43,522 bases of DNA from Rhodospirillales bacterium (GTDB lineage: Bacteria; Pseudomonadota; Alphaproteobacteria; Rhodospirillales; JASLLZ01). The translations under genes were made by a program, and so were the position numbers. Positions 8,580 through 18,778 of this stretch are shown one piece after another (position 1 is the first letter of the stretch; each line of letters begins with the position of its first letter). The notes beneath the pieces are model-generated. The model saw only the letters and a program-made list of their open reading frames with translations, made no database searches and was not told the DNA's origin. Location: positions 1 through 43,522 of the forward strand of contig JASLLZ010000015.1 in assembly GCA_030746775.1 (NCBI GenBank), given 5' to 3'.

Positions 8580-9335
8580 TTACGGCGTGCGCTCATAGGC
8601 CTGGCGGGCGGCCATGATGACGTCCGGCCTCCGGGTGATGATGGCATCGACGCCCCAGCGCCAAAGCTCGTCGGCGCGCGCGGGGTCCTCCACCGACCAC
8701 ACCGCAAGTTGCAAGCCCAGCTGCTTGACGCGCGCCACGCTGTCCCGCCCCAGGTCGTCGTGGCGAAGGTGCAGGGACACGCAGTCCAGTTCTTCGGCCC
8801 GGTTCAGCAGGGCGGTTGAAAACTGGCGCCCAATCAGGGCGCCGGGCAGATCCGGCGCCCGGTCTCTCAATTGCGCGACGATCTTCGCCTCGAAGCTTGA
8901 GACGACCACCGGCAGCGACGCCGGCCACAGTTTGGCCAGGGCCTTGAGGACACACTCGGCGAGCCCGGCTTCGGCGCCCGGCGCATCTTTTATCTCAATC
9001 ACGACGCCGCGGCCGAGTTGGGTCAGGACCTCGAGGGCCTGTTCCACGGTGGGGATGGTCTGGTCGGCGAAGGCGGGATCGAACCACGAACCGGCGTCGA
9101 GGTGATTGAGCACGGCCAGCGGCGTCTCGTCGATGCGGTCCGGCCGGGCGCATATCCTTTCCAGGGTCTCGTCGTGGAAGACGACGCAGCGCCCGTCGGC
9201 GCTCTGGCGCACGTCGAATTCGACCCAGGGGGCGCCGTGGGCGGCGGCCAGCCGAAAAGCGGCCAAGGTATTTTCGGGCGCGGCGCCGGCGGCGCCGCGA
9301 TGGGCGATGACGGGAGGGAGCAGGAACGGTGTCAT
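8580..9335 (-). CDS. Glycerophosphodiester phosphodiesterase (GDPD family)
   Basis: 251 residues. The enzyme hydrolyses deacylated phospholipids (glycerophosphodiesters) to glycerol 3-phosphate and an alcohol. Key family positions are visible: [15 protein letters not shown] (His12, Arg13, then the PENT motif), [11 protein letters not shown] (Glu39 and Asp41, metal ligands) and [10 protein letters not shown] (His54). The end, [13 protein letters not shown], is also typical (GVDGIITDRPD in relatives). There is no signal peptide, so it resembles cytoplasmic UgpQ rather than periplasmic GlpQ. I chose ATG 9335; the upstream GTG 9350 abuts the AGGAGG site with no spacing. It lies 38 bp downstream of pnp on the same strand and may be co-transcribed, with fabA-fabB following. 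Confidence 0.9.
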   Translation of the reverse strand: MTPFLLPPVIAHRGAAGAAPENTLAAFRLAAAHGAPWVEFDVRQSADGRCVVFHDETLERICARPDRIDETPLAVLNHLDAGSWFDPAFADQTIPTVEQALEVLTQLGRGVVIEIKDAPGAEAGLAECVLKALAKLWPASLPVVVSSFEAKIVAQLRDRAPDLPGALIGRQFSTALLNRAEELDCVSLHLRHDDLGRDSVARVKQLGLQLAVWSVEDPARADELWRWGVDAIITRRPDVIMAARQAYERTP

Positions 9336-9373
9336 GGCCCGGCCTACCACCCTCCTATCGACCGTCCAGAGAT

Positions 9374-11521
9374 TTAGCCGGCCGCCGGTTCCCTTCTTGG
9401 CTCGTCCTTGATCTCTTCGCCGGTCTTCTGGTCGACCACCTTCATGGACAGCTTTACCTTGCCCCGGTCGTCGATGCCGATCAGCTTGACCTTGACCTCG
9501 TCGCCGACGTTGACGACATCGGTCGTCTGGCCGACCCGGTTCGGGGCCAGCTGGCTGATATGGACCAGGCCGTCGCGCGTCCCCATGTAGTTGACGAAGG
9601 CGCCGAAATCGACGGTCTTCACCACCTTGCCGTTATAGATCCTGCCGATCTCGGGCTCGGCGGTGATGCCGCGAATCCATTCCATGGCGGCCTCGCCGGC
9701 CTTTTGATCGACGGCGGCGACCTTGACCGTGCCGTCGTCCTCGATGTCGATCTTGGCCCCCGTGACCTCGCAGATCTCGCGGATCATCTTGCCGCCCGGG
9801 CCGATGACCTCGCGAATCTTATCCTTCGCGATGGTGATGACGGTGATGCGCGGCGCGTTCTCGCTGACCCCGTCGCGGGCCGCCGTCAGCGCCTTTGCCA
9901 TCTCATCAAGAATGTGCAGACGGCCGTCGCGCGCCTGGGCCAGGGCCTGTTTCATGATGTCCTCGGTAATCGAGGTGATCTTGATGTCCATCTGCAGCGA
10001 CGTCAGGCCGGCGGCCGAACCGGCCACCTTGAAGTCCATATCGCCCAGGTGGTCCTCGTCGCCGATGATGTCGGACAGCACGGCGACGCCGTCGTCCTCC
10101 TTGATCAGTCCCATGGCAATGCCGGCGACGGGCCCCTTTAAGGGCACCCCGGCGTCCATCATGGCGAGCGAGGAGCCGCAGACCGAGGCCATCGACGACG
10201 AACCATTGGACTCGGTTATCTCCGAGACGACGCGGATCGTGTAGGGAAAGGACTCGGGATCGGGCAGCAGGGGATTGATGGCGCGCCATGCCAGCTTGCC
10301 GTGGCCGATTTCGCGCCGCCCCGGTCCGCGCAGGAAACGGGCCTCGCCGACCGAGTAGGGCGGAAAGTTGTAATGCAGCATGAACTTTTCACGGTATTCG
10401 CCGTCCAGCGCGTCCATGATCTGTTCGTCCTGACCGGTGCCCAGGGTGGTGACCACCAGGGCCTGGGTCTCGCCGCGGGTGAACAGCGCGCTGCCGTGGG
10501 TGCGGGGCAGGATGCCGACCTCGCACGAGATCGGGCGGACGGTCGAGGTGTCGCGGCCGTCAATGCGCCGGCCGGTTTTCAGGATATCGTTGCGCACGAT
10601 GGACTTCTCGAGGCTCTTCAGCGCGCCCGGCACCACCGAGGCCGCCAGGTCGGCGTCGATCTTGTCGTCGGCCGCCAGTTCCTCGCTCACCTTGGCGCGA
10701 ACCGCCGCCACCTTTTCCTGGCGCGTTATCTTGTCGGTCTCGCCATAGGCCTGGCGCAAACCCGTTTCGGCCATCTGGGCGACGCGGAGCACCAGGGCTT
10801 CCGTGCCTTCCGGCGCCGGCTCCACCGCGCGCGGCTCCTTGGCGCAGGCCTCGGCCAGTTCGATGATCGCATCGATGACCGGCTGAAATTCCTTGTGCCC
10901 GAAGGTGACGGCGCCGAGCATCGTTTCCTCGGACAGCTCCTTGGCCTCCGATTCGACCATCAGCACGCCTTCCGACGTGCCGGCCACGACAAGGTTGAGC
11001 TCGCTGTCGGCCACCTCTCCGACCAGCGGGTTTAGCTTGTAGGCGCCATCGACGTAGCCGACCCGGCACGCTCCGATGGGGCCCAGGAAGGGCAGGCCCG
11101 AAAGCGTCAGTGCCGCCGATGCCCCGACCATGGCGACGATGTCGGGATCGTTCTCCATGTCGTGCGACAGGACGGTGCAGATGACCTGGGTTTCATTGTT
11201 GTAGCCCTTGGCAAAGAGCGGCCGGATAGGGCGGTCGATGAGGCGCGAGACAAGCGTGTCCTTTTCCGTCGGCCGGCCTTCGCGCTTGAAGAACCCGCCC
11301 GGGATCTTGCCGGCGGCGAATGTCTTTTCCTGATAGTTCACGGTCAGGGGGAAAAAATCGATCCCCGCCCTGGGCGTGGCCTCGCCGACCACGGTGCACA
11401 GCACCTTGGTTTCGCCGTAGGACGCCATGACGGCGCCGTCGGCCTGGCGGGCGAACTTGCCGGTCTCGAAGACGAGTTTGCGGCCGCCCCAGTCTATTTC
11501 TTTCCTATATTCCTTGAACAT
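9374..11521 (-). CDS. pnp: Polyribonucleotide nucleotidyltransferase (PNPase)
   Basis: 715 residues against 711 in E. coli. PNPase is a trimeric phosphorolytic 3'-to-5' exoribonuclease and part of the RNA-degrading machinery. Two RNase-PH cores (about 10-215 and 310-545) flank a helical domain. The second core has [14 protein letters not shown] and [22 protein letters not shown] domain ([12 protein letters not shown], about 557-568) and an S1 domain ([20 protein letters not shown] onward) close the protein. ATG 11521 is chosen because AAAAGGAA lies 9 nt upstream and the protein then starts [16 protein letters not shown]; the frame is open 23 codons further. It follows rpsO after 193 bp holding a long hairpin (11609-11694). 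Confidence 0.97.
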   Translation of the reverse strand: MFKEYRKEIDWGGRKLVFETGKFARQADGAVMASYGETKVLCTVVGEATPRAGIDFFPLTVNYQEKTFAAGKIPGGFFKREGRPTEKDTLVSRLIDRPIRPLFAKGYNNETQVICTVLSHDMENDPDIVAMVGASAALTLSGLPFLGPIGACRVGYVDGAYKLNPLVGEVADSELNLVVAGTSEGVLMVESEAKELSEETMLGAVTFGHKEFQPVIDAIIELAEACAKEPRAVEPAPEGTEALVLRVAQMAETGLRQAYGETDKITRQEKVAAVRAKVSEELAADDKIDADLAASVVPGALKSLEKSIVRNDILKTGRRIDGRDTSTVRPISCEVGILPRTHGSALFTRGETQALVVTTLGTGQDEQIMDALDGEYREKFMLHYNFPPYSVGEARFLRGPGRREIGHGKLAWRAINPLLPDPESFPYTIRVVSEITESNGSSSMASVCGSSLAMMDAGVPLKGPVAGIAMGLIKEDDGVAVLSDIIGDEDHLGDMDFKVAGSAAGLTSLQMDIKITSITEDIMKQALAQARDGRLHILDEMAKALTAARDGVSENAPRITVITIAKDKIREVIGPGGKMIREICEVTGAKIDIEDDGTVKVAAVDQKAGEAAMEWIRGITAEPEIGRIYNGKVVKTVDFGAFVNYMGTRDGLVHISQLAPNRVGQTTDVVNVGDEVKVKLIGIDDRGKVKLSMKVVDQKTGEEIKDEPRREPAAG

Positions 11522-11608
11522 GCTGTCTATTTCCTTTTCCAATACGGTCTCGCCGGCGGCCCGGTGGCCGGCCGGCGTCGGATGTCTCACAAGCGGATTC
11601 TAAGATTG

Positions 11609-11694
11609 TTCGGCACCAGCCCGCTCCCGCACCCGGCCACCCCGAGCATACAATGGCATTGGGTGGCCGGGTGGGGGAGCGGGCTGGTGCCGAA
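11609..11694. repeat. Long perfect-stem hairpin between rpsO and pnp
   Basis: The left arm 11609-11642 and the right arm 11661-11694 are inverted copies of 34 bp with a single mismatch; the arm begins TTCGGCACCAGCCCGCTCCC. The loop is 18 nt. On the minus strand, the sense strand of the operon, no run of Ts follows, so it does not look like an intrinsic terminator. Established knowledge: in E. coli the rpsO-pnp spacer carries a hairpin cut by RNase III, after which PNPase limits its own mRNA. This stem could play the same part (inference). Its size and near-perfect pairing also fit a REP/REPIN-like inserted repeat. Confidence 0.85.
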
Positions 11695-11714
11695 ACGTAC
11701 CAACATACGAATCA

Positions 11715-11984
11715 CTAACGGCGCAGTCCCAGACGTTTGATCACCTGTTCGTAACGCTTGACCTGGGTCTTCTTCAGGTAATCGAGCAGGCGCCGGCGCA
11801 GTCCCACCATCATCAGCAGGCCACGGCGCGAATGGAAGTCCTTCTTGTGTGTTTTCAGGTGTTCGGTCAGGTTGCCGATGCGTTCGCTGAGAATGGCGAC
11901 CTGTACTTCCGGCGATCCGGTGTCGTCCTTCTTCAGGGCGAACTCGGAAATGAGCTGCTGTTTGCGCTCGGCGGTAATCGACAT
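11715..11984 (-). CDS. rpsO: 30S ribosomal protein S15
   Basis: 89 residues, the normal S15 length. S15 binds the three-way junction in the central domain of 16S rRNA and is a primary assembly protein of the 30S platform. Recognisable segments are [37 protein letters not shown] and [20 protein letters not shown]. The start is ATG 11984, 15 bp behind the truB stop. Its order between truB and pnp is the standard arrangement. S15 often represses its own translation through an mRNA fold near the start, but I could not identify such a fold here. Confidence 0.97.
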   Translation of the reverse strand: MSITAERKQQLISEFALKKDDTGSPEVQVAILSERIGNLTEHLKTHKKDFHSRRGLLMMVGLRRRLLDYLKKTQVKRYEQVIKRLGLRR

Positions 11985-11999
11985 CGTTTACTCCGTTGC

Positions 12000-12926
12000 T
12001 CAAAGATTCAAAACGCGCAGGGGGCGGATCTCTCCGCCCTTGATACGCGCCAGCGCCACCGGTTTTCCTCCGGCCATGGCACATACGACGGCGTCCTGGG
12101 CGACGTTCTTTAGGGGTGACCGGCTTGCCACCGGCAACACCGGAACCGGCCGGCCATGACGCAAGCTCCGGGCCTCCGCCTCCGTCAGGGCCAGTGCCGG
12201 GATGTCGTCCAGCGCGGTCTCGACGGGAAGCAATCGGTCCAGGAGCGCGGCACTATGCCCCACCGCCTCGACATTATCCAGGGAAATCGCAAGGTCCTCG
12301 GTAAACGGTCCGACCCGGGTGCGGCGCAGGTCCGCAACGTAGCCCACCGTTCCCAGGGCCACGGCCATGTCGCGGGCCAGGCTGCGCATGTAGGCCCCCT
12401 TGCCGGTGACGGCCTCGAAGCGGGCGTGGTCGTCGTCGGGGACATCGACGAGCACCAGACGGTCGATGCGCACGCTTCTCGGTTGAAGCTCCGGCGCGGC
12501 ATCGGCGCGGGCCAGGGCATAGGCCCGCCGGCCGCCGACCTTGACCGCCGAATAGACGGGAGGAATCTGGTCGATGGTGCCGGTGAAACGGTCCAGGACG
12601 GCCTTGATCTCGGCCTCCGATGGACGCACCGGGCTGACCGCCGTGACTGCGCCTTCGCCATCGTCCGATGCCCGGGCCTCGCCCCAGCGGACGGTAAAGC
12701 GATAGTCCTTCGAATCGTCCATGACGTAGGCCACGGTCTTGGTCGCCTCGCCGAGCGCCAGGGGCAGGACGCCGGTGGCCAGGGGATCGAGGGTGCCGGC
12801 ATGTCCGACCTTGGCGGCGCCGGTCAGGCGGCGCACCTTGGCCACCGCGCCGGCCGATGTCATGCCGGGCGGCTTGTCGACGACCAGCCAGCCGTGGATG
12901 GGCGCGCCGCGTCGCCTAGAGCCCAT
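12000..12926 (-). CDS. truB: tRNA pseudouridine-55 synthase
   Basis: 308 residues. TruB converts U55 in the T-loop of tRNAs to pseudouridine. The catalytic aspartate is in KVGHAGTLDPLATGVLPLAL (Asp47); E. coli uses Asp48. Other family segments are GWLVVDKPPGMTSA at the N-terminus, DQIPPVYSAVKVGGRRAYALA, and a C-terminal PUA-like part ending VALARIKGGEIRPLRVLNL. I chose ATG 12926, which overlaps the end of rbfA by 11 bp and gives the family N-terminus; the frame continues 37 codons further into rbfA. The overlap suggests translational coupling. Confidence 0.96.
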   Translation of the reverse strand: MGSRRRGAPIHGWLVVDKPPGMTSAGAVAKVRRLTGAAKVGHAGTLDPLATGVLPLALGEATKTVAYVMDDSKDYRFTVRWGEARASDDGEGAVTAVSPVRPSEAEIKAVLDRFTGTIDQIPPVYSAVKVGGRRAYALARADAAPELQPRSVRIDRLVLVDVPDDDHARFEAVTGKGAYMRSLARDMAVALGTVGYVADLRRTRVGPFTEDLAISLDNVEAVGHSAALLDRLLPVETALDDIPALALTEAEARSLRHGRPVPVLPVASRSPLKNVAQDAVVCAMAGGKPVALARIKGGEIRPLRVLNL

Positions 12927-13347
12927 GGTTCGTGTCCTCGTCTTCGATTTCGTCATCCGCGGGCCCGTCGAGGTCGCGGGCGACGGCGGGATCGGCGAGC
13001 AGGGTCTCGATACGCGTCGCCTCGTCGAACGAGCCATCGGCCATGAAGTCCATGTCGGGAACGTTCCTCAACTCGACCGATCGCGCGATGTGGCGGCGCA
13101 GGAAGGGCCGGGCCCGGGTCAGGGCTTCGAGGACAGGTGCCGTCGGGCCGCCGCCGAGCGGCGTGACGAAGACATGGGCGCGGCGCAGGTCGGGGCTCAT
13201 CCGCACCTCGGTCACGGTCACGGTGATGCCTTCAAGGCCGGGATCACGCAGCATGCCGCGCTCCAATATGCGGGCCAGGGCGTGGCGCAATTCCTCGCCC
13301 ACCCGAAGCTGGCGCTGGCTTGGCGGTCTGGCGCGGTGGCCGCTCAT
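12916..13347 (-). CDS. rbfA: 30S ribosome-binding factor A
   Basis: 143 residues with the RbfA fold, a KH-like domain that binds immature 30S subunits near the 5' end of 16S rRNA and helps late maturation and cold growth. Visible family features are RQLRVGEELRHALARIL, VTVTEVRMSPDLRRAHVFV and the end ELRNVPDMDFMADGSFDEATRI. The C-terminal 25 residues are acidic and probably unstructured. It lies 70 bp downstream of infB, and its end overlaps the truB start, as in the conserved nusA-infB operon. Confidence 0.94.
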   Translation of the reverse strand: MSGHRARPPSQRQLRVGEELRHALARILERGMLRDPGLEGITVTVTEVRMSPDLRRAHVFVTPLGGGPTAPVLEALTRARPFLRRHIARSVELRNVPDMDFMADGSFDEATRIETLLADPAVARDLDGPADDEIEDEDTNHGL

Positions 13348-13417
13348 GGCGCCGGCATCCCGCCGGTGGGGATTTCAACGGCCGACCGGAGGTCGGCGGG
13401 CGTTCGATCGGCGCGCC

Positions 13418-16003
13418 TCACAGTTCGCGCGCGACCTCCTCGATCTCGAAACACTCGATGGTGTCGCCGGCCTGGATATCTTGATAGTTCTCGAAGGCCA
13501 TGCCGCATTCCGTGCCATCCTTGACTTCCCGGACGTCGTCCTTGAAGCGTTTGAGTTGCGACAGGCTGCCCTCGTGCACCACCACGTCGTCGCGCAGCAG
13601 GCGCACCTTGGCGCCGCGCCGCACCTGACCTTCGGTAACCATACAGCCCGCCACCTTGCCGACCTTGGTGATGGCGAAGACCTCTCGGATATCGGCGGAG
13701 CCCAGGATTTTTTCGCGCAGGGTCGGCTTGAGCATTCCCGACAGCCCGGCCTTCAGGTCGTCGGTGACGTTGTAGATGATGGAATAATAGCGGATATCCA
13801 CGTTGTCGCGCTTGGCCAGGTCGCGGGCCTGGCGATTGGCGCGCACGTTGAAGCCGACGATCAGCCCCTTCGACGCCCGGGCCAAGGTGACATCCGATTC
13901 GTTGATGCCGCCGACGCCGGCGTGCAGTATCAACACCTTGACCTCTTCGGTAGCGAGCTTCTCCAGCGCCCCGACGATGGCCTCCACCGAGCCATGGGCG
14001 TCGGCCTTCACCACCACCGGCAGCGACTCGGCCTCGCCGTCCTGAATACGCTCGAACATTTGATCCATGGTTCCGCGGCCGGTGGCGGCGACCTTGATGT
14101 CGCGCTCGCGGCGGCGGCGGAAGTCGGTGACCTCGCGGGCCCGGGCCTCGCTGTCGACGACGCTGAGTTCGTCACCCGCCGCCGGCGTCCCGGTGAGGCC
14201 CAATATTTCCACCGGTACCGAGGGGCCGGCCTCGTCGACGCTCTGGCCGTGGTCGTCGACCAGGGCGCGGGCGCGGCCCCATTCGCGGCCGGCGACGAAG
14301 ATGTCGCCCACCTTCAGCGTACCGCGTTGCACCAGGACGGTGGCGACGGGGCCGCGCCCCGGTTCCATCCTGGCCTCGATGATCACCCCCTCGGCGGTGC
14401 GCTCGGGGTTGGCCTTGAGATCAAGAAGCTCGGCCTGCAAGAGGATGATTTCCTCCAGCTTGTCGAGATTGGTTTGTTCCTTTGCCGATATCTCGACGGA
14501 CAGGATTTCGCCGCCCATTTCTTCAAGCACCACGTCGTGCTGCAACAGTTCGGTGCGCACCCGTCCGGCATCGGCATCGGGACGATCCATCTTGTTGATG
14601 GCCACGATAATCGGGACCTCCGCCGCCTGGGCATGATGAATGGCTTCCACGGTCTGCGGCATTATGCCGTCGTCGGCGGCGACGACCAGGACGACGATAT
14701 CCGTCGACTTGGCGCCGCGGGCCCGCATCTCGGTGAAGGCGGCGTGGCCGGGGGTATCGATGAAGGTGATCTTGCGGCCCGCCTCGCCCGTCACCTGATA
14801 GGCGCCGATGTGCTGGGTGATGCCGCCGGCTTCCTGGTCGGCGACGTTGGCCTTGCGCAAGGCGTCGAGCAGCGAGGTCTTGCCATGGTCGACATGGCCC
14901 ATGACGGTCACCACCGGCGCCCGCGCCTCAAGGTGGGCGTCGGCGTCTTGATCGCCCTTGAGACCGATTTCGACGTCGGATTCGCTGACCCGCTTGATGG
15001 TGTGACCGAACTCGGTGACCACCAATTCGGCGGTGTCGGCGTCGATCGTCTGATTGACCGTCGCCATGACGCCCATCTTCATCAGCGATTTGATGACGGC
15101 GGCGGCGCGTTCCGCCATGCGATTGGCCAGTTCCTGTACGGTGATGGTTTCGGGAACGATCACTTCGTGGAAAATCTTTTGCGCCTCTCCGCTTTCCGAA
15201 AGCTGGAACTTCTGCTTTTCGCGCGCCCGCGCGCGCTTGACCGAGGCCAGGGAGCGGGTGCGTTCGTCGCGGTCGCCGAGCGCCTCCGAGATGGTCAGTT
15301 TGCCCGACCGCCGCCGCTGTTGACCGCGTCTCGGCGCCGATGACGGCCGGCGCTGATCGGGCCGGCCCGGATGGCGCCCGCGCGGCGCCCCGTCCGTGTC
15401 CTCGCCCTCGCCCTCGACGGCCTGGAGTTTGGCCGCCGCCACGGCCGCCGCCGCCTTGGCCCGTTCCTCGCGTCGGCGGGCCTCTTCATCGGCCTGACGT
15501 CTCGCCTCTCCCTCGGCGATTTTTTGACGCTCCGCTTCCTCGGACGCGCGCGCCTCTTCGGCGGCGGCGGCCTCGCGGCGCTCTTCCTCATCCTGGGTTT
15601 GTTCCTCGGCATGCTCCGCCGGCTCCGGCTCGGCATGGTCGGCCGCCTTCTGCGCGTCTTCCAGGGCGCGGGCGCGGACCGCCTTTTCTTCCGTCGTCAG
15701 GGTGGCTCCGGCGGCCCGGGAGGCCTTGCCCGCCTCTTCGGTGTCGGCGTCGGGGGGCGCTGTCTTTTGCCCTTCCGGGGCCTCGGCGCCGGCTTTCACC
15801 GCGGCCATCTTGCCGCCCGAATCGAGGGCGTAGGAGCGCTTCTTGCGGACCTCGACCGCCACCACCTTCGAACGGCCGTGGGAGAAGCTCTGCCGCACTT
15901 GGCCGCCCTCGACCGTCTTCTTGATCTCAAGCGTGCCGGGACGGCGCAGGCTAAGCAGCGCCTTCTTGTCCGTTCCCTTGGTTTCTTCCTTGTTCTCGCT
16001 CAT
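13418..16003 (-). CDS. infB: Translation initiation factor IF-2
   Basis: 861 residues. IF-2 is the GTPase that brings initiator fMet-tRNA to the 30S subunit and promotes subunit joining. The N-terminal third is a low-complexity, Glu/Ala/Arg-rich, probably helical region (about 85-215), followed by the IF2_N part. The GTPase motifs are [14 protein letters not shown] (about 366-379), [25 protein letters not shown] and NKMDRPDAD (about 467). Domains II to IV follow to the typical end [17 protein letters not shown] chose ATG 16003, with GGAGAG just upstream and a start of [10 protein letters not shown]; an in-frame TTG at 16021 would overlap the previous stop. It is 14 bp after ylxR. Confidence 0.97.
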   Translation of the reverse strand: MSENKEETKGTDKKALLSLRRPGTLEIKKTVEGGQVRQSFSHGRSKVVAVEVRKKRSYALDSGGKMAAVKAGAEAPEGQKTAPPDADTEEAGKASRAAGATLTTEEKAVRARALEDAQKAADHAEPEPAEHAEEQTQDEEERREAAAAEEARASEEAERQKIAEGEARRQADEEARRREERAKAAAAVAAAKLQAVEGEGEDTDGAPRGRHPGRPDQRRPSSAPRRGQQRRRSGKLTISEALGDRDERTRSLASVKRARAREKQKFQLSESGEAQKIFHEVIVPETITVQELANRMAERAAAVIKSLMKMGVMATVNQTIDADTAELVVTEFGHTIKRVSESDVEIGLKGDQDADAHLEARAPVVTVMGHVDHGKTSLLDALRKANVADQEAGGITQHIGAYQVTGEAGRKITFIDTPGHAAFTEMRARGAKSTDIVVLVVAADDGIMPQTVEAIHHAQAAEVPIIVAINKMDRPDADAGRVRTELLQHDVVLEEMGGEILSVEISAKEQTNLDKLEEIILLQAELLDLKANPERTAEGVIIEARMEPGRGPVATVLVQRGTLKVGDIFVAGREWGRARALVDDHGQSVDEAGPSVPVEILGLTGTPAAGDELSVVDSEARAREVTDFRRRRERDIKVAATGRGTMDQMFERIQDGEAESLPVVVKADAHGSVEAIVGALEKLATEEVKVLILHAGVGGINESDVTLARASKGLIVGFNVRANRQARDLAKRDNVDIRYYSIIYNVTDDLKAGLSGMLKPTLREKILGSADIREVFAITKVGKVAGCMVTEGQVRRGAKVRLLRDDVVVHEGSLSQLKRFKDDVREVKDGTECGMAFENYQDIQAGDTIECFEIEEVAREL

Positions 16004-16017
16004 CGCTCTCCGCTTCG

Positions 16018-16638
16018 TCAACCGCTCTTCGATTGATCCCAGTCCACTTGGCGAAACGCCCCGAGACGCCCCGCCTCACACATCAGACGCTCGGCCAGGC
16101 GCCCCGGCGCCACGGCAACATGCCCGGCGCTTTCGCGTCCCAGCGCGGCACCCAGCTGGGCGCCGCTGAACGCTTCCAGCACCGCCACGCCGGAGGCCAG
16201 CCGGCGCAACCTGGCGCGGCCGTCCTCGGCGCCGTCGGCGGCCGCCAACAATACGCCCGCCTTGCCGGCGCGCAGCCAGGCACGCACCTTTTCGAACCCC
16301 GCCGCCGCCTGCCCGGCGCGCCGCGCCAGCCCGATCAGGTCCAGGCACCGGCGCGTCAGGCGTTGCTCCACCCGCTCGGCCAAGTCGGCGGCGGGCGTGG
16401 CGCGCCGCCCCGAGGCCTTGGCGAAAAGGTTTCCGTCGGCGGCCGTTTTTACCATATCGCGGCGCGGCCTCAACCACAAACCTCGTCCCGGCAGGCGGCC
16501 GTCCACATCGGCGACCACATCGCCGTCGGGTGCGACGACAAATCTCAACAGCGCCTTCTTGGGCAGGCGGTCGCCGGTCACCAGGCAGCGCCGCAGGTCC
16601 TCGCCCTCGGCCGTATCCAATTTAGCGCGCCGCGACAT
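16018..16638 (-). CDS. ylxR: YlxR (DUF448) and L7Ae-like RNA-binding protein
   Basis: 206 residues in two parts. The N-terminal YlxR/DUF448 domain (about 15-85) has [20 protein letters not shown] and [15 protein letters not shown]. The C-terminal half (about 100-190) resembles the L7Ae-like RNA-binding fold: [21 protein letters not shown] and [13 protein letters not shown]. This two-domain form is usual in alphaproteobacteria at this spot. Small YlxR proteins of other bacteria have been tied to RNase P regulation and RNA binding. What the fused alphaproteobacterial form does is not settled, so I give only RNA binding as a likely role. It sits 6 bp behind nusA and 14 bp ahead of infB. Confidence 0.9.
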   Translation of the reverse strand: MSRRAKLDTAEGEDLRRCLVTGDRLPKKALLRFVVAPDGDVVADVDGRLPGRGLWLRPRRDMVKTAADGNLFAKASGRRATPAADLAERVEQRLTRRCLDLIGLARRAGQAAAGFEKVRAWLRAGKAGVLLAAADGAEDGRARLRRLASGVAVLEAFSGAQLGAALGRESAGHVAVAPGRLAERLMCEAGRLGAFRQVDWDQSKSG

Positions 16639-16644
16639 CCGTGC

Positions 16645-18255
16645 CTAACCTCCCGATTGCGCCGTTGGCGGTTCGGGGTCGGCGGCGGGCGCTTGGTCGG
16701 CGCCTTGGTCCGGGTCGTCACCGGCTTCGCCGTCTTCGCCGGGCTTGTCTTCGTCCTCGAACCAATGGGCGCGCGCCGCCATGATGATCTCGTTGGCCTT
16801 GTCCTCGTCAAGCGTTCCCGGAGGCAGGATTTCGATCAACTCGTCGCTCGCCAGATCGGCCAGGTCGTCCAGTGTCTTAACGCCGTTTTCTCCAAGCGCG
16901 ACGACCATGGCGAGATTGAGGCCGGCCAGGTTGACCAGATCGTCGGCGACGCCGAGATCGCGCCGCTGATTGGACAGTTCCTCGTCCCGTTTGGCCAGGT
17001 GGGCGCGCGCCCGTTCGCGCAGTTCGCCCGCCACATCGGCGTCGAAGCCCTCGATCTCGACCATGTCCTCGATGGGCACGAAGGCAACCTCCTCGACGGT
17101 CGAAAATCCTTCGGTGACGAGCAGGTGGGCGATGACCTCGTCGACGTCGAGGGAATCGATGAAAAGCTGCGACAGGGAGTGAAATTCCTCGGTGCGGCGC
17201 TCCGATTCCTCGGCCTCGGTCAGAATATCGATGTCCCACCCCGTCAGTTGAGAGGCCAAACGAACGTTTTGCCCGCGCCGGCCAATGGCCAAGGAGAGCT
17301 GATCGTCGGGCACCACCACTTCAATCCGGTGGGCCTCTTCGTCAAGCACGACCTTGGCCACTTCGGCGGGCGCCAAGGCGTTGACGATGAAGGTGGCGGG
17401 ATCGGGCGACCACTGGATAATGTCGATCTTCTCGCCCTGCAGCTCGCTGACCACGGCCTGCACCCTTGAACCGCGCATGCCGACGCAGGCACCAACCGGA
17501 TCGATGCTGGAATCGTTCGACAGCGCGGCGATCTTGGCGCGCGAGCCAGCATCCCGGGCAACCGATTTTATCTCGATGATCGAATCGTATATTTCGGGCA
17601 CTTCCTGGGCGAACAGGGCGGCCATGAACTGGGGGTGGCTGCGCGACAGAAAGATCTGCGGCCCGCGCGGCTCCTCGCGCACGTCCAGAATATAGGCACA
17701 CACCCGGTCGCCGTTGGAGAAATGTTCGCGCGGAATGCTTTCGTCGCGCCTGAGCAGGGCCTCGGCGCGGCCCAGGTCGACGATGATGTTGCCGAATTCG
17801 ACCCTTTTCACCAAGCCGTTGACGATCTCGCCGATTCGTCCCTTGAATTCTTCGTAGTGGCGCTTGCGCTCGGCCTCGCGCACCCTTTGGACGATCACCT
17901 GCTTGGCGGTCTGCGCCGCGATGCGGCCGAAGTCGATGGGCGGCAGGGGCTCGACCAGAAAGTCGCCGAGCTCGGCGTCGGCCTTGCGCTTGCGCGCCTC
18001 GTCGAGGCTGATTTGAATGGCTTCTTCCTCGATCGGCTCGACGACCTCCAGATAGCGCGCCAATTTGATGGCGCCGCTCTCGCGGTCGATGGAGGCGCGG
18101 ATGTCGTGTTCGTGTCCGTATTTGGACCTTCCCGCCTTCTGGATCGCCTGTTCCATGGCCTCCAGGACCTCGTCGCGCTCAATTCCCTTGTCGCGCGCCA
18201 CGGTTTCCGCCACTTGCAGCAACTCGGGACGCGTATATACAGCTTCCTTTTCCAT
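16645..18255 (-). CDS. nusA: Transcription termination/antitermination factor NusA
   Basis: 536 residues. NusA binds RNA polymerase and nascent RNA and controls pausing, termination and antitermination. In order: the N-terminal polymerase-binding domain (1-130), an S1 domain (about 135-200, GEIVNGLVKRVEFGNIIVDL), two KH domains with CVGMRGSRVQAVVSEL (near 255) and LAIGRRGQNVRLASQL (near 318), then helix-hairpin-helix acidic repeats and a very acidic, Pro-rich tail. That is the alphaproteobacterial/E. coli-like long form. ATG 18255 is listed; GTG 18264, with AGGAAA closer to it, would add three residues. It begins 15 bp after rimP. NusA can regulate this operon in other bacteria. Confidence 0.96.
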   Translation of the reverse strand: MEKEAVYTRPELLQVAETVARDKGIERDEVLEAMEQAIQKAGRSKYGHEHDIRASIDRESGAIKLARYLEVVEPIEEEAIQISLDEARKRKADAELGDFLVEPLPPIDFGRIAAQTAKQVIVQRVREAERKRHYEEFKGRIGEIVNGLVKRVEFGNIIVDLGRAEALLRRDESIPREHFSNGDRVCAYILDVREEPRGPQIFLSRSHPQFMAALFAQEVPEIYDSIIEIKSVARDAGSRAKIAALSNDSSIDPVGACVGMRGSRVQAVVSELQGEKIDIIQWSPDPATFIVNALAPAEVAKVVLDEEAHRIEVVVPDDQLSLAIGRRGQNVRLASQLTGWDIDILTEAEESERRTEEFHSLSQLFIDSLDVDEVIAHLLVTEGFSTVEEVAFVPIEDMVEIEGFDADVAGELRERARAHLAKRDEELSNQRRDLGVADDLVNLAGLNLAMVVALGENGVKTLDDLADLASDELIEILPPGTLDEDKANEIIMAARAHWFEDEDKPGEDGEAGDDPDQGADQAPAADPEPPTAQSGG

Positions 18256-18270
18256 GCTCGGCACGCTTTC

Positions 18271-18759
18271 CTATCTTCGGTCTTCCTTGGAAGACAATGA
18301 TAACTCCTCGCTCAGGACCAGCGCCGCCCGCTCGATATCGGGAAACGGCAGTTCGATGGCGGCATCGCCGTCTTCCAGGCGCACCGCGTCACCGGTGACC
18401 CCAAGAAGACGGCCCTGGAACCGCTTGCGTCCACCGATCGGGCGCCCGGTCCTGACTTTGGCCAGGTGGCCGGTGAAACGCTCGAAATCGCCGAGCCGCA
18501 CCAAGGGGCGGTCGATGCCCGGCGAACTGACCTCCAAGGAGTAGGGGCCCGCGATGGGATCCTCGGCATCGAGGATAGCCGAAACGGCGCGGCTGATGGC
18601 GGCGCAGTCGTCGATCACGATCGATCCGCCGTCCAAGCGCTCCGCCATCACCTGTAGGCTCGGCTTGTTGCCGCCTGATAGGCGGACCCGGACGATGGCG
18701 AAGCCCATGGCTTCGATCGTCGGGGCGATAAGCGACTCGATGCGCCCGGGCAAATCCAT
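18271..18759 (-). CDS. rimP: Ribosome maturation factor RimP
   Basis: 162 residues. RimP binds the free 30S subunit and helps assembly of S12 and neighbouring proteins. Family signatures are IESLIAPTIEAMGFAIVRVR at the N-terminus, the central IDDCAAISRAVSAILD and SLEVSSPGIDRPLVRLGDFERF, then an SH3-like C-terminal domain (GRLLGVTGDAVRLED). The start is ATG 18759; the ribosome site is weak. It is the first gene of the rimP-nusA-ylxR-infB-rbfA-truB-rpsO-pnp series. The multi-hairpin element at 18779-19041 ends only 20 bp before the start codon, so the promoter and leader of the operon must lie inside or beyond that element. Confidence 0.95.
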   Translation of the reverse strand: MDLPGRIESLIAPTIEAMGFAIVRVRLSGGNKPSLQVMAERLDGGSIVIDDCAAISRAVSAILDAEDPIAGPYSLEVSSPGIDRPLVRLGDFERFTGHLAKVRTGRPIGGRKRFQGRLLGVTGDAVRLEDGDAAIELPFPDIERAALVLSEELSLSSKEDRR

Positions 18760-18778
18760 TCTGGCGATCCGTTTCCTT

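Noticed and set aside
11609-11694. Intrinsic terminator between rpsO and pnp
   Set aside because: The stem is strong, but no run of Ts follows on the minus strand, so termination there is not supported.
11587-12084. A 165-codon minus-strand frame spanning rpsO and the hairpin
   Set aside because: It is out of frame with rpsO and translates the hairpin arms to mirrored peptides.
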